In this document: positions 8,035 through 15,462 of the stretch, one piece after another | Layout: every line of letters begins with the position of its first letter | Position numbering within the stretch: the first letter of the stretch is position 1 | Source of the DNA: Helicobacteraceae bacterium | Lineage (GTDB): Bacteria > Campylobacterota > Campylobacteria > Campylobacterales > Sulfurimonadaceae | Direction of reading: 5' to 3' | DNA length: 18,869 bases | NCBI GenBank assembly: GCA_024635885.1 | Contig: JAGXIA010000038.1 | Coordinates: forward strand, 1-18,869 | Notes under the pieces: model-generated | What the model was told of the DNA's origin: nothing | What the model saw: the letters and a program-made list of their open reading frames with translations, nothing else | The model's database searches: none | Program-made: the position numbers and the translations under genes

Positions 8035-8072
8035 CACCCTAATAAATTAATACACAGCGTTAAGGATATTCA

Positions 8073-8411
8073 ATGGATTGGGGTAAAGTAATATACGTGT
8101 TTTTCTCACTAATGAGTTTAACATCGATAGCAGGTTTTTTATATGAGCAAAATGCGGTTGTACTCTTTGTTGCAGCGAGTCTAAATCTAGTTTCTACATT
8201 TTTAAAAATTGGTGTTAGAAATCTTCTTTCAGCGGAGCTTTTTGCTTCATCATTAGTGGCTGATTTACACCTTATTCCAGCATTTATCTATTTAGAGATT
8301 GTCGGAAATATTCAGTGGGCTATAGCCTTGGCAATTGGAGCTTTAATAGCGAATATATTTTCTATAGGGTTAGTTTATATAGAAAGTTCTAAAACACACG
8401 AAGAGTATTAG
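8073..8411 (+). CDS. DUF6394-type small membrane protein
   Basis: A 112-residue hydrophobic protein with about four membrane segments (roughly 5-24, 27-47, 60-80 and 82-104) and a short polar tail. The segments FLYEQNAVVLFVAASLN and LKIGVRNLLSAELFASSLVA are what I recall for the campylobacterotal DUF6394 family, which is found next to secF and leuS in this phylum. No catalytic motif is visible and no function is known to me. The constant linkage to SecDF and LeuS hints at a housekeeping membrane role, but that is only context. It has its own promoter and lies 77 bases upstream of leuS. Confidence 0.8.
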   Translation: MDWGKVIYVFFSLMSLTSIAGFLYEQNAVVLFVAASLNLVSTFLKIGVRNLLSAELFASSLVADLHLIPAFIYLEIVGNIQWAIALAIGALIANIFSIGLVYIESSKTHEEY

Positions 8412-8475
8412 TTAAAAAAGCATTTAGTTGCAGACAAAAGCTAGACTCTTTTGGAGTCAGAATAATTTAATAAAT

Positions 8476-8480
8476 CAGGA
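8476..8480 (+). promoter_or_regulatory. Ribosome binding site for the TTG start of leuS
   Basis: CAGGA is followed by eight A/T bases and then TTG at 8489. No in-frame ATG or GTG gives the conserved MEYNSKTVEKKWQ beginning, so this site supports a TTG start. Confidence 0.65.
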
Positions 8481-8488
8481 AAAAATAA

Positions 8489-10939
8489 TTGGAATATAAT
8501 TCAAAAACTGTAGAAAAAAAATGGCAAGACTATTGGAAAGAGCATAAAAGTTTTGAGCCGAGTGATGATTTTTCTAAAGAGAAAAAATATATACTAAGTA
8601 TGTTTCCATTCCCTAGTGGAAGACTTCACATGGGACATGTGAGAAATTATACTCTAAGTGATGCATTTGCACGTTACTATAGACAGCAAGACTTCAATGT
8701 ATTGCATCCAATAGGCTTCGACAGTTTTGGAATGCCTGCTGAAAATGCTGCTATTAAGAATGGTTCACATCCTAAGGCTTGGACTTATGACAATATAGAC
8801 TATATGAAAAATGAGTTTTATGCACTCGGTTTTTCATTTTCTCGTGAGAGAGAACTTGCAACTTCTGATGAACTATATACAAAATTTGAACAATCATTTA
8901 TAATTGATATGTATGAAAAAGGCTTGCTTTACCGTAAAAAAGGGATGTTGAACTGGTGTCCTCATGACCAAACTGTTTTAGCCAATGAACAAGTTGTCGA
9001 AGGGTGTTGCTGGAGATGTGACACGCCTATAGAAAAAAAAGATATGAACCAGTACTACTTCAAAATTACGCAGTACGGCGATGAACTTCTTGATGATTTA
9101 AAAAAGCTTGAGGGTGGCTGGCCTAAACAGGTTCTTACTATGCAGGAGAACTGGATAGGAAAATCAAACGGTTTGGCTTTTGACCTGTTTTTTGATAAAG
9201 AGTCATCTAGTAAATTAAATAACACTTTTAAAAGTTTTGATGTCTTTACAACTCGTCCAGACACAATTTACGGCGTAAGTTACACAGCGCTTGCTCCAGA
9301 ACATGAAATAGTGACTTACATGATAGAGAACTCTCTTTTATCTGATGAAGTTGTAGCACAAATCAAAAAGATGAAAGCAACATCGTCTATTGACAGACAA
9401 AAAGAAAAAGCCGGAATAGCACTCGGTCTTGATGTTATTCACCCCTTGAGTGGAAAAAAAGTACCGGTTTGGATAGCGAACTTTGTTCTTATGGATTATG
9501 GAAGCGGTGCTGTTATGGCAGTGCCGGCGCATGATGAGAGAGATTTTGATTTTGCCAAAAAGTATGACTTGCCTATAAATGCTGTTATAAAGCCTTTGGA
9601 AGGTGAACTTGAAGCTGACAAGGCTTATACAGAAGTTGGAGAGCTTTTTAATTCTGGCGAATTTGACGGGCTGAACTCTAAAAAATCTCAGTACAATATC
9701 ATCAAGTATTTTGAAGAGAACAAAATCGGTAAAAAAACAACCAACTATAAACTTAAAGATTGGGGTGTGTCTCGCCAGCGTTACTGGGGTACGCCTATCC
9801 CTTTTGTCCATTGTGACTCATGCGGAATAGTAATGGAGAAAAAAGAAAATCTTCCTATAGCTCTTCCTGATGATGTTGAAATTACAGGAGAAGGTAATCC
9901 ACTGGATAATCACCCGACTTGGAAGCACTGCAAATGTCCGGCATGTGGAAAGGACGCGATTAGAGAAACCGATACGATGGATACTTTTGTTGAATCTTCA
10001 TGGTATTTTTTACGCTTTTGTGCATCGCCGAAGAACTGGGAAAAAGAGGCATTTTCAAAAGAGCAAATAGCGTATTGGATGGGTGTTGACCATTATATTG
10101 GTGGGATTGAACATGCAATTCTTCACCTTTTATATGCAAGATTTTTCACAAAAGTTTTCCGTGATTTAGGTTATGTTGAATTTGATGAGCCTTTTGATAA
10201 ACTACTCACTCAGGGAATGGTGCTTAAAGACGGTGCTAAAATGAGCAAGTCTAAAGGTAACACTGTTGACCCTGATGCAATAATTGCAAAATACGGGGCA
10301 GATACGGCAAGACTTTTTATTCTTTTTGCGGCACCTCCAACTCAAGAACTTGAGTGGAATGACAGTGCAGTTGAAGGTGCATATAAGTTTATTAAAAGAT
10401 TTTATGAGCGCTCTGCCAATATAGTTAAAACAGATACTATACCTACAATTGATCATGCTTCTTTAAGCAAAGAGGAGAAGTTTGCGAGAAAGAAAGTCTA
10501 TGAAGCTCAAGTGCGTGCTAATGATGTTTATAAAGAAAGATACACATTTAACACAATGATAGCAGGTGTTATGGAAGCTATGAATGCTTTAAATACTCAG
10601 AACAATTCTGATGTATGGAGTGAAGGTTACTGGATTTTATCTTCTATAATGGAACCAGTTATTCCACATACCAGTTGGGAAATTAGCAGTCAATATTTTT
10701 CACGAAACAATCTCTCTGCTCAGAAAGTTTTGGATGAAGTTTTTGTAGAAGAGAGCCTTACTCTTGGAGTATCTATTAACGGAAAAAGAAGAACTGAAAT
10801 AGAAGTAGCAATGGATGAGTCCAATGAAAATATAATTGCACTTGCTAAACAGAGTGCTGCAAAGTGGCTCGAAGGTCAAACTATAATAAAAGAGATAGTA
10901 GTTCCTAAAAAACTTGTAAATCTCGTAATTAAAGGCTAA
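8489..10939 (+). CDS. leuS: Leucyl-tRNA synthetase
   Basis: A class Ia aminoacyl-tRNA synthetase of 816 residues that charges tRNA-Leu with leucine in the cytoplasm. The HIGH-type motif is HMGH (47-50), within PFPSGRLHMGHVRNY, and the KMSKS loop is at 584-588. The inserted CP1 editing domain shows TRPDTIYG (255-262) and GAVMAVPAHDERD (340-352), whose Asp352 is the conserved editing residue. Two zinc-type cysteine clusters are visible: C157 with C173/C174/C177, and C442/C445 with C481/C483/C486. The length is slightly below the roughly 860 of E. coli LeuRS. Translation starts at TTG. It ends three bases before lptE, and its last codons contain the lptE ribosome binding site. Confidence 0.98.
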   Translation: MEYNSKTVEKKWQDYWKEHKSFEPSDDFSKEKKYILSMFPFPSGRLHMGHVRNYTLSDAFARYYRQQDFNVLHPIGFDSFGMPAENAAIKNGSHPKAWTYDNIDYMKNEFYALGFSFSRERELATSDELYTKFEQSFIIDMYEKGLLYRKKGMLNWCPHDQTVLANEQVVEGCCWRCDTPIEKKDMNQYYFKITQYGDELLDDLKKLEGGWPKQVLTMQENWIGKSNGLAFDLFFDKESSSKLNNTFKSFDVFTTRPDTIYGVSYTALAPEHEIVTYMIENSLLSDEVVAQIKKMKATSSIDRQKEKAGIALGLDVIHPLSGKKVPVWIANFVLMDYGSGAVMAVPAHDERDFDFAKKYDLPINAVIKPLEGELEADKAYTEVGELFNSGEFDGLNSKKSQYNIIKYFEENKIGKKTTNYKLKDWGVSRQRYWGTPIPFVHCDSCGIVMEKKENLPIALPDDVEITGEGNPLDNHPTWKHCKCPACGKDAIRETDTMDTFVESSWYFLRFCASPKNWEKEAFSKEQIAYWMGVDHYIGGIEHAILHLLYARFFTKVFRDLGYVEFDEPFDKLLTQGMVLKDGAKMSKSKGNTVDPDAIIAKYGADTARLFILFAAPPTQELEWNDSAVEGAYKFIKRFYERSANIVKTDTIPTIDHASLSKEEKFARKKVYEAQVRANDVYKERYTFNTMIAGVMEAMNALNTQNNSDVWSEGYWILSSIMEPVIPHTSWEISSQYFSRNNLSAQKVLDEVFVEESLTLGVSINGKRRTEIEVAMDESNENIIALAKQSAAKWLEGQTIIKEIVVPKKLVNLVIKG
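10931..10935 (+). promoter_or_regulatory. Ribosome binding site for the TTG start of lptE
   Basis: AAAGG inside the final leuS codons lies six bases upstream of the TTG at 10942. It gives the lipoprotein signal peptide its complete N-terminus. Confidence 0.65.
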
Positions 10940-10941
10940 CT

Positions 10942-11472
10942 TTGAAAATATTTCCACATGCCAATAATTTTATACTGTTGATTTTAATAGCCACAGTATT
11001 CTCGGCATGTGGATATAAACCAAGTTCTAAATTCTCTCGTGATGTTGTAGGAGAGAATATAAGCACAAGTGTTGTAATATCTGCACAGGATCCTGAAAAT
11101 ACAGTAATTATAAAAGATGCTGTTGACAGTGCAATAATTTCAGTATTTCATGCTTCACTAACAAATCGTGAAAATTCTGAAACTCATTTAAACTTAAGTA
11201 TAGGAAACCCATCATATACTCCAGTACAGTATGACAGTGATGGTTTTGTTGTTGGCTATAGAATGAGTATTACTTTAAATATAACAAAGTATCATGAGGG
11301 CTTAAGTAAAAACTACAGTGCTAGTGGAACCTACGATTTTGCAGTAGTTCCAAATGCTGTTGTTACAGAGCAAGAGAGATTTGACGCTATTAAATACAGT
11401 GCTGCCAAAGCTATACGCTCGTTTATTGCGCAAGTTTCAGCAGAGGGTGCTAGAGCTAAAAGTAAGGAATAG
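10942..11472 (+). CDS. lptE: LPS-assembly lipoprotein LptE-like
   Basis: A 176-residue predicted lipoprotein. The signal peptide MKIFPHANNFILLILIATVF ends in a lipobox-like FSAC, with Cys23 as the lipidated residue, followed by the GYKPSS start typical of LptE proteins. The mature part has alternating beta strands and helices, with a conserved-looking QERFDAIKYSAAKAIRSF helix near the C-terminus. LptE plugs the LptD barrel in the outer membrane and helps insert lipopolysaccharide. The assignment rests on the lipobox-GY start, the size and the position next to leuS, where H. pylori and Campylobacter keep an LptE-like gene. Sequence divergence in this family is high. It starts at TTG, and the DGC gene follows after two bases. 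Confidence 0.75.
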   Translation: MKIFPHANNFILLILIATVFSACGYKPSSKFSRDVVGENISTSVVISAQDPENTVIIKDAVDSAIISVFHASLTNRENSETHLNLSIGNPSYTPVQYDSDGFVVGYRMSITLNITKYHEGLSKNYSASGTYDFAVVPNAVVTEQERFDAIKYSAAKAIRSFIAQVSAEGARAKSKE

Positions 11473-11474
11473 AG

Positions 11475-13022
11475 ATGACGATACAACGCATTATTAAACA
11501 GACTATTAAACGCTTAGAGTTAGAAGGTAAGATGTTAACTCCTGATTTTTATGCAGAGGCATTCTGTATAGAAGCTAAAAAAGCGGGTATGGATGTTGAA
11601 GATTGTAATCATGTTAACAAGCTTACCAAAACATTAAATGCAGAGTTTCAAAAAGAACTTACACAATACAGAATAAACAGCATGAATGAACTTGTTCGTT
11701 TCTTAATCTCAAAATTAAATAGAACAAAGTCTACGCAATGCTCCGAAGCTCTGGAAGCTTATAGTGTTTTCACAAAAAGAATTTTACAAGTTATAGAAGT
11801 TTTACATAATCAAGAAGCAACTGCTTTGGCTAAAAAAAGTATAGACCTTTTAAACTCAAGTCCAAATGCTGCTCAAGTAGAACAGTTTAGACAGCTGTGG
11901 GTTAACTTTATTACTACTTATGATGATTCATTTTTAACAAAGCTAAAAACATTAGGAACAGTAGACAGCAATAATTTGAAAAAAACAATTGAAAATTTAA
12001 ACCTTTCAATAGGCACGCCAAAAGAATCTAATAAAAATTTACAATTAGAAAGAATATCTTCACTTCTAGTATTCTCTTTAGTACCTTCTATAGCATCTAG
12101 TGCTAATGACACAATTGCAATATTAAGTGAAAGAATTAAAAATGATCCATCTATTTTGGAGAGTGAAGGTATAGAAAGTGAAATAAAGGCTGCAATATCA
12201 TATAGAATAGCTCTTGATAAAAAGAGTGTTCAAGAGATGATTCAGTCACTTGATGGAGTTCTTGATAAACTCTCAGTAAGACTTATTGAGATGATCGAGC
12301 GTTCTGATAACTCAACGGTAGAAATTCAGCAGATAAAAAAAGAGTTAGAATCATATAATGAAGAGTCTTCGGGAAATTTCAACATTGCACATAAAAAACT
12401 TTTCACTATTGCAGTAGCATTGGAAGAGAATACTCAACTTTTAAGCAAAGATTTAAATACGCATAAAGGTGCAGTAAATCAACTTGCTAAAAAAATTAAA
12501 ATACTTGAAGCAGAGTTAAAAGCTGTTAAAAAAGAGTCTAAAGAAGACTTTTTAACAAAGCTGTATAATCGACGTGCACTAGATGAATTTTTATCAATCA
12601 AAGAAGCTGAATATGAGAGATATGGACATAATTATTCTATAGTTTTATTTGACCTTGACCATTTTAAAGCTGTTAATGATACCTTTGGACATGACGCAGG
12701 AGATGCTATACTTTCTGCCTTTGCAAAAATACTTAAAAAAGAGGCAAGAACTGTTGATATTGTGGGCAGATATGGCGGTGAAGAGTTTTTAGCCATTCTT
12801 AGTGAAACTGGGACTGAAGGTGGAGTTATTTTTGCACAAAAGGTAAGAAAACACGTACAAACGGCTCGTTTTATGTACAAGGGAGAGAGAATTGACATAA
12901 CACTCAGTGCTGGTGTTTCTGAAAGGTCCAAACACACGTCTGTGAAAAATGTTATAAATTCTGCTGATGAGTATTTGTATAAGGCAAAACAAGATGGAAG
13001 AAATCAGGTAGCTTATAAATAA
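11475..13022 (+). CDS. Diguanylate cyclase (GGDEF) with a long helical N-terminus
   Basis: A 515-residue soluble protein without membrane helices. Residues 1 to about 350 are predicted helical and contain no sensory domain I recognise. Residues about 300-357 look like a coiled coil leading into the DFLTKLYNRRAL hinge (358-369). The GGDEF domain runs 357-515 with FDLDHFKAVND (392-402), the signature GGEEF at 434-438 and a C-terminal ADEYLYKAKQDGRN (497-510). An RTVD at 425-428, five residues before GGEEF, matches the RxxD inhibitory site, so the enzyme should make c-di-GMP from two GTP and be inhibited by its product. It begins two bases after lptE with AAGGA upstream and ends two bases before folC, so it is embedded in the envelope operon. 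The signal it senses is unknown. Confidence 0.92.
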   Translation: MTIQRIIKQTIKRLELEGKMLTPDFYAEAFCIEAKKAGMDVEDCNHVNKLTKTLNAEFQKELTQYRINSMNELVRFLISKLNRTKSTQCSEALEAYSVFTKRILQVIEVLHNQEATALAKKSIDLLNSSPNAAQVEQFRQLWVNFITTYDDSFLTKLKTLGTVDSNNLKKTIENLNLSIGTPKESNKNLQLERISSLLVFSLVPSIASSANDTIAILSERIKNDPSILESEGIESEIKAAISYRIALDKKSVQEMIQSLDGVLDKLSVRLIEMIERSDNSTVEIQQIKKELESYNEESSGNFNIAHKKLFTIAVALEENTQLLSKDLNTHKGAVNQLAKKIKILEAELKAVKKESKEDFLTKLYNRRALDEFLSIKEAEYERYGHNYSIVLFDLDHFKAVNDTFGHDAGDAILSAFAKILKKEARTVDIVGRYGGEEFLAILSETGTEGGVIFAQKVRKHVQTARFMYKGERIDITLSAGVSERSKHTSVKNVINSADEYLYKAKQDGRNQVAYK

Positions 13023-13024
13023 AA

Positions 13025-14170
13025 ATGCTACAAGAATTTTTAGAAAATAAGCCACTGTACTATAATGAAATAGACTATGCCCGTATGCCTAGAGTGTATG
13101 AAAAGATAAAGTCTCATTTTAATATTTCAAAAATCGTGCACATTGTGGGCACAAACGGAAAAGGCACTACCGGCAGATTTTTAGCAGCTGCTCTTGTTTA
13201 CCAAGGTTTCAAAGTAGGGCATTACACCTCTCCTCATATATTAGAATTTAATGAAAGAATATGGTTAAACGGCAGTAATGTAACAAACGCAGAACTTGAG
13301 TTGGCACATGAACAATTACAAGTAATTTTAACAACAAAAGACTCTGAGCAACTCAGTTATTTTGAATATACAACACTTTTAGCAATGCTTGTTTTCAAGA
13401 TGTGCGACTATATTATTTTAGAAGCCGGACTAGGTGGTGAGTATGATGCAACTGCAGTCTTTGCTAAGGTTTTAACACTTGTTACACCCATAGACTTAGA
13501 CCATGAAGCATTTTTAGGTAACTCCATAAAAGCTATAGCAACCACAAAACTAAATGCCATGCAAAACAATGTTATCTTAGCTAAACAAAAGTTTCACGAA
13601 GTCGAGTCAATTGCCAAAGAGATAGCATCTATAAAAGGTGCGAAAATATACACAACAAAAGATTTTTTAGATACTACGGACGATAAAAAAATAAATGAAA
13701 TTTGTGAAAAACTATCTCTTGTTGAGTATTTAAAAGAGAATTTGAAACTAAGTATTAGCGCTTTAAAATTTTTAGGATTCGATTACTCCGCTGAAAATTT
13801 TGAAAATTCAAGACTTTTTGGAAGATTAAGCAAGATTGCTGATAATGTTATAGTTGACGTAGGGCATAACCCACTTGCAGCAAAGTCTATAGCCGAAGCT
13901 TTAAAAGGTAAAAAGTATATATTGGTCTACAATAGTTACAAAGATAAAAATTATAAAGAGATACTCAGAATTTTAAAACCTATTATCTGGCATGTGGAAA
14001 TTATAGATTTAGTTGGTGAGCGGGTGGAATCTTCACAACTACTTCAAAATGCTTTAAATGAATTAGAGATAGAATACTCTGCATTGAAAGCACTAAGGGA
14101 TGATAAAGAGTATTTAGTTTTTGGTTCTTTTAGCGTGGTAGAAACTTTTTTAAGAGAGTATAATGGATAA
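13025..14170 (+). CDS. folC: Bifunctional dihydrofolate synthase / folylpolyglutamate synthase
   Basis: A Mur-ligase-type ATP-dependent enzyme of 381 residues that joins glutamate to dihydropteroate and extends folate polyglutamates. Visible motifs are the P-loop GTNGKGTTGRF (42-52), HYTSPHILEFNERI (66-79), the metal-binding EAGLGG (133-138), DHEAFLGN (159-166) with H160, and DVGHNP (278-283) starting the C-terminal domain. Lys175 in IATTK sits where the family has the carbamylated lysine (inference from alignment by eye). The protein is about 40 residues shorter than E. coli FolC. Start ATG is two bases after the DGC stop without a clear Shine-Dalgarno, so coupling is likely. Its last eight bases overlap the M23 gene. 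Confidence 0.93.
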   Translation: MLQEFLENKPLYYNEIDYARMPRVYEKIKSHFNISKIVHIVGTNGKGTTGRFLAAALVYQGFKVGHYTSPHILEFNERIWLNGSNVTNAELELAHEQLQVILTTKDSEQLSYFEYTTLLAMLVFKMCDYIILEAGLGGEYDATAVFAKVLTLVTPIDLDHEAFLGNSIKAIATTKLNAMQNNVILAKQKFHEVESIAKEIASIKGAKIYTTKDFLDTTDDKKINEICEKLSLVEYLKENLKLSISALKFLGFDYSAENFENSRLFGRLSKIADNVIVDVGHNPLAAKSIAEALKGKKYILVYNSYKDKNYKEILRILKPIIWHVEIIDLVGERVESSQLLQNALNELEIEYSALKALRDDKEYLVFGSFSVVETFLREYNG

Positions 14171-15104
14171 TCACTTTACAGTCACAATACATGATACTAA
14201 CGGTCTTAAGCAGTTTAATTTACACCATTTTGTGAAAAAAGCGCTCTTGTATGCAGCGGGGTTTTTAGGGGCTATTGCTTTAATTGCTGTTGCGACTATT
14301 TTATATTTAAATTATTCAGTTGAAGAAATCGAGAAAAAACGTTTTGAAATGGAAGTTTCATATGCCAACTTGCAATTGAAAAATTTAGCGCTTGATGAGA
14401 GTATGCTCAATACTCAAAAAGCACTAGACAGAAAAAAAGAGGAGCTGACGGAAGTCTCCGATTCACTCTCAGATATAGAAGAGATGATCGGTTTGTCCAG
14501 TGCAACAGATATACCGCTGATAGAAAGAGTAAATAAGACAAAACTGAGTTCTGAACAAATGGCCACGCTGCTTCAGTTTATACCAAGCGGTTCACCTATT
14601 CAATATAATGGGATTACCAGTAAATTTGGTTACAGAATTCATCCAACTCTACATAGCAGGGAGTTCCACCGTGGCAGTGATATGAAGGCAGCGATGCGAA
14701 CACCGGTTTTTGCTACAGCAGACGGAATAGTTGAATATGCAGGACTGCATAATAAAAGTGGTTATGGAAGACTGATAATACTGCAACATAACTATGGTTT
14801 TAGAAGTTATTTCGGACATTTAAACGAAATTGTGATAAAATCTGGCCAGTTTATAAAGAAAGGTGATCTTATAGCGTATACCGGTAGTACAGGTATGAGT
14901 AACGGTCCCCATCTTCACTACGAAATCCGATTTATCTCCAGAGCAGTTAATCCATTCTGGTTTATAAAATGGAATATAAAAAATTACAATGAAATCTTTG
15001 AAAAGGAAAAGAAAATACCATGGCAATCTTTACTAATGGCGACAGCACAAATCAAGCTGCAAAAACCGACACAAACACAACAATCATCACAGCAGGATCA
15101 ATAA
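14163..15104 (+). CDS. M23 peptidoglycan endopeptidase, Csd1-like cell-shape protein
   Basis: A 313-residue protein with a short cytoplasmic N-terminus, one membrane helix (about 27-50), a coiled coil (about 53-107) and a periplasmic LytM/M23 domain (about 145-265). The domain has FGYRIHP (155-161), the zinc motif HRGSD (His169, Asp173), His219 in YFGHLN and GPHLHYEIR with His250/His252. All ligands are present, so it should be an active peptidoglycan crosslink-cleaving enzyme. Position between folC and the bactofilin matches H. pylori csd1/csd2, whose products shape the helical cell. H. pylori has two adjacent genes there and this window has one. The last 28 codons overlap ccmA in another frame and encode a glutamine-rich tail. 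An AGAGAG site precedes the ATG. Confidence 0.92.
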   Translation: MDNHFTVTIHDTNGLKQFNLHHFVKKALLYAAGFLGAIALIAVATILYLNYSVEEIEKKRFEMEVSYANLQLKNLALDESMLNTQKALDRKKEELTEVSDSLSDIEEMIGLSSATDIPLIERVNKTKLSSEQMATLLQFIPSGSPIQYNGITSKFGYRIHPTLHSREFHRGSDMKAAMRTPVFATADGIVEYAGLHNKSGYGRLIILQHNYGFRSYFGHLNEIVIKSGQFIKKGDLIAYTGSTGMSNGPHLHYEIRFISRAVNPFWFIKWNIKNYNEIFEKEKKIPWQSLLMATAQIKLQKPTQTQQSSQQDQ

Positions 15105-15421
15105 TTAAGGGAGAGATGAATCTCGCTTGCAACCTTTATGTAGATGGTAAATTTGAAGGGACAATTACTTCTGACAAAGAGGTAAATATCGGTAAAAATG
15201 GACATGTTAAAGGTGATGTTTTTACTAAAAGATTGGTAGTCCAAGGTTTAATAGAAGGAAAAATCAGTGCCGACAGAGTAGAAATCAAGGCTGCTGGACA
15301 AGTTAATGGAACCATAGAATCTGAAGAACTGGTTATTGAAGCAAAAGGACTTTTTGAAGGAAATAGTGTTGTTAAAAACTCTAATAAACCTACTCCAAAA
15401 ACTCAAATAAATCAATCATAA
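15020..15421 (+). CDS. ccmA: Bactofilin CcmA, cell-shape cytoskeletal protein
   Basis: A 133-residue protein with a flexible N-terminus (about 1-19), a right-handed beta-helix bactofilin core (about 20-115) and a short polar tail rich in Lys, Asn and Pro. The core shows the family repeats: IITAGSIIKGEM, LYVDGKFEGTI, VNIGKNGHVKGDV, LVVQGLIEGKI, VEIKAAGQVNGTI and LVIEAKGLFEG. Bactofilins polymerise into filaments that position peptidoglycan enzymes. H. pylori CcmA does this with Csd proteins. I chose the ATG at 15020 because it gives the MAIF start shared with H. pylori CcmA, as I remember that sequence. AAGG at 15003-15006 is somewhat distant (13 bases). The start lies 85 bases inside the M23 gene. 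Alternative starts downstream would cut into the core. Confidence 0.92.
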   Translation: MAIFTNGDSTNQAAKTDTNTTIITAGSIIKGEMNLACNLYVDGKFEGTITSDKEVNIGKNGHVKGDVFTKRLVVQGLIEGKISADRVEIKAAGQVNGTIESEELVIEAKGLFEGNSVVKNSNKPTPKTQINQS

Positions 15422-15443
15422 AGTAAAAGAATTCTCTTTTACT
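15422..15443 (+). other. AT-rich hairpin between ccmA and mfd
   Basis: A perfect 9-bp stem (15422-15430 with 15435-15443) around the loop ATTC starts directly after the ccmA stop codon and ends ten bases before the mfd ribosome binding site. The stem has few G-C pairs and only CTTCTC follows, so it may be a weak terminator, an RNA-processing or stability element, or neither. Confidence 0.4.
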
Positions 15444-15462
15444 CTTCTCAAACAGGAAAATC

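Noticed and set aside
8444..8458. Short inverted repeat (GACTC/GAGTC, five-base loop) upstream of leuS, considered as terminator or leader attenuator
   Set aside because: A 5-bp stem without a T-run or a competing structure is expected by chance, and the 77-base gap is too short for a T-box.
9338..9811. 157-codon open frame on the minus strand inside leuS
   Set aside because: It lies wholly antisense to an intact, motif-rich leuS, and its product has no recognisable motif. It is a by-product of codon usage.
14985..14990. TACAAT inside the M23 gene as an internal ccmA promoter
   Set aside because: It lacks the TG seen at the other promoters and lies in AT-rich coding sequence. It is possible but not supported enough to list.
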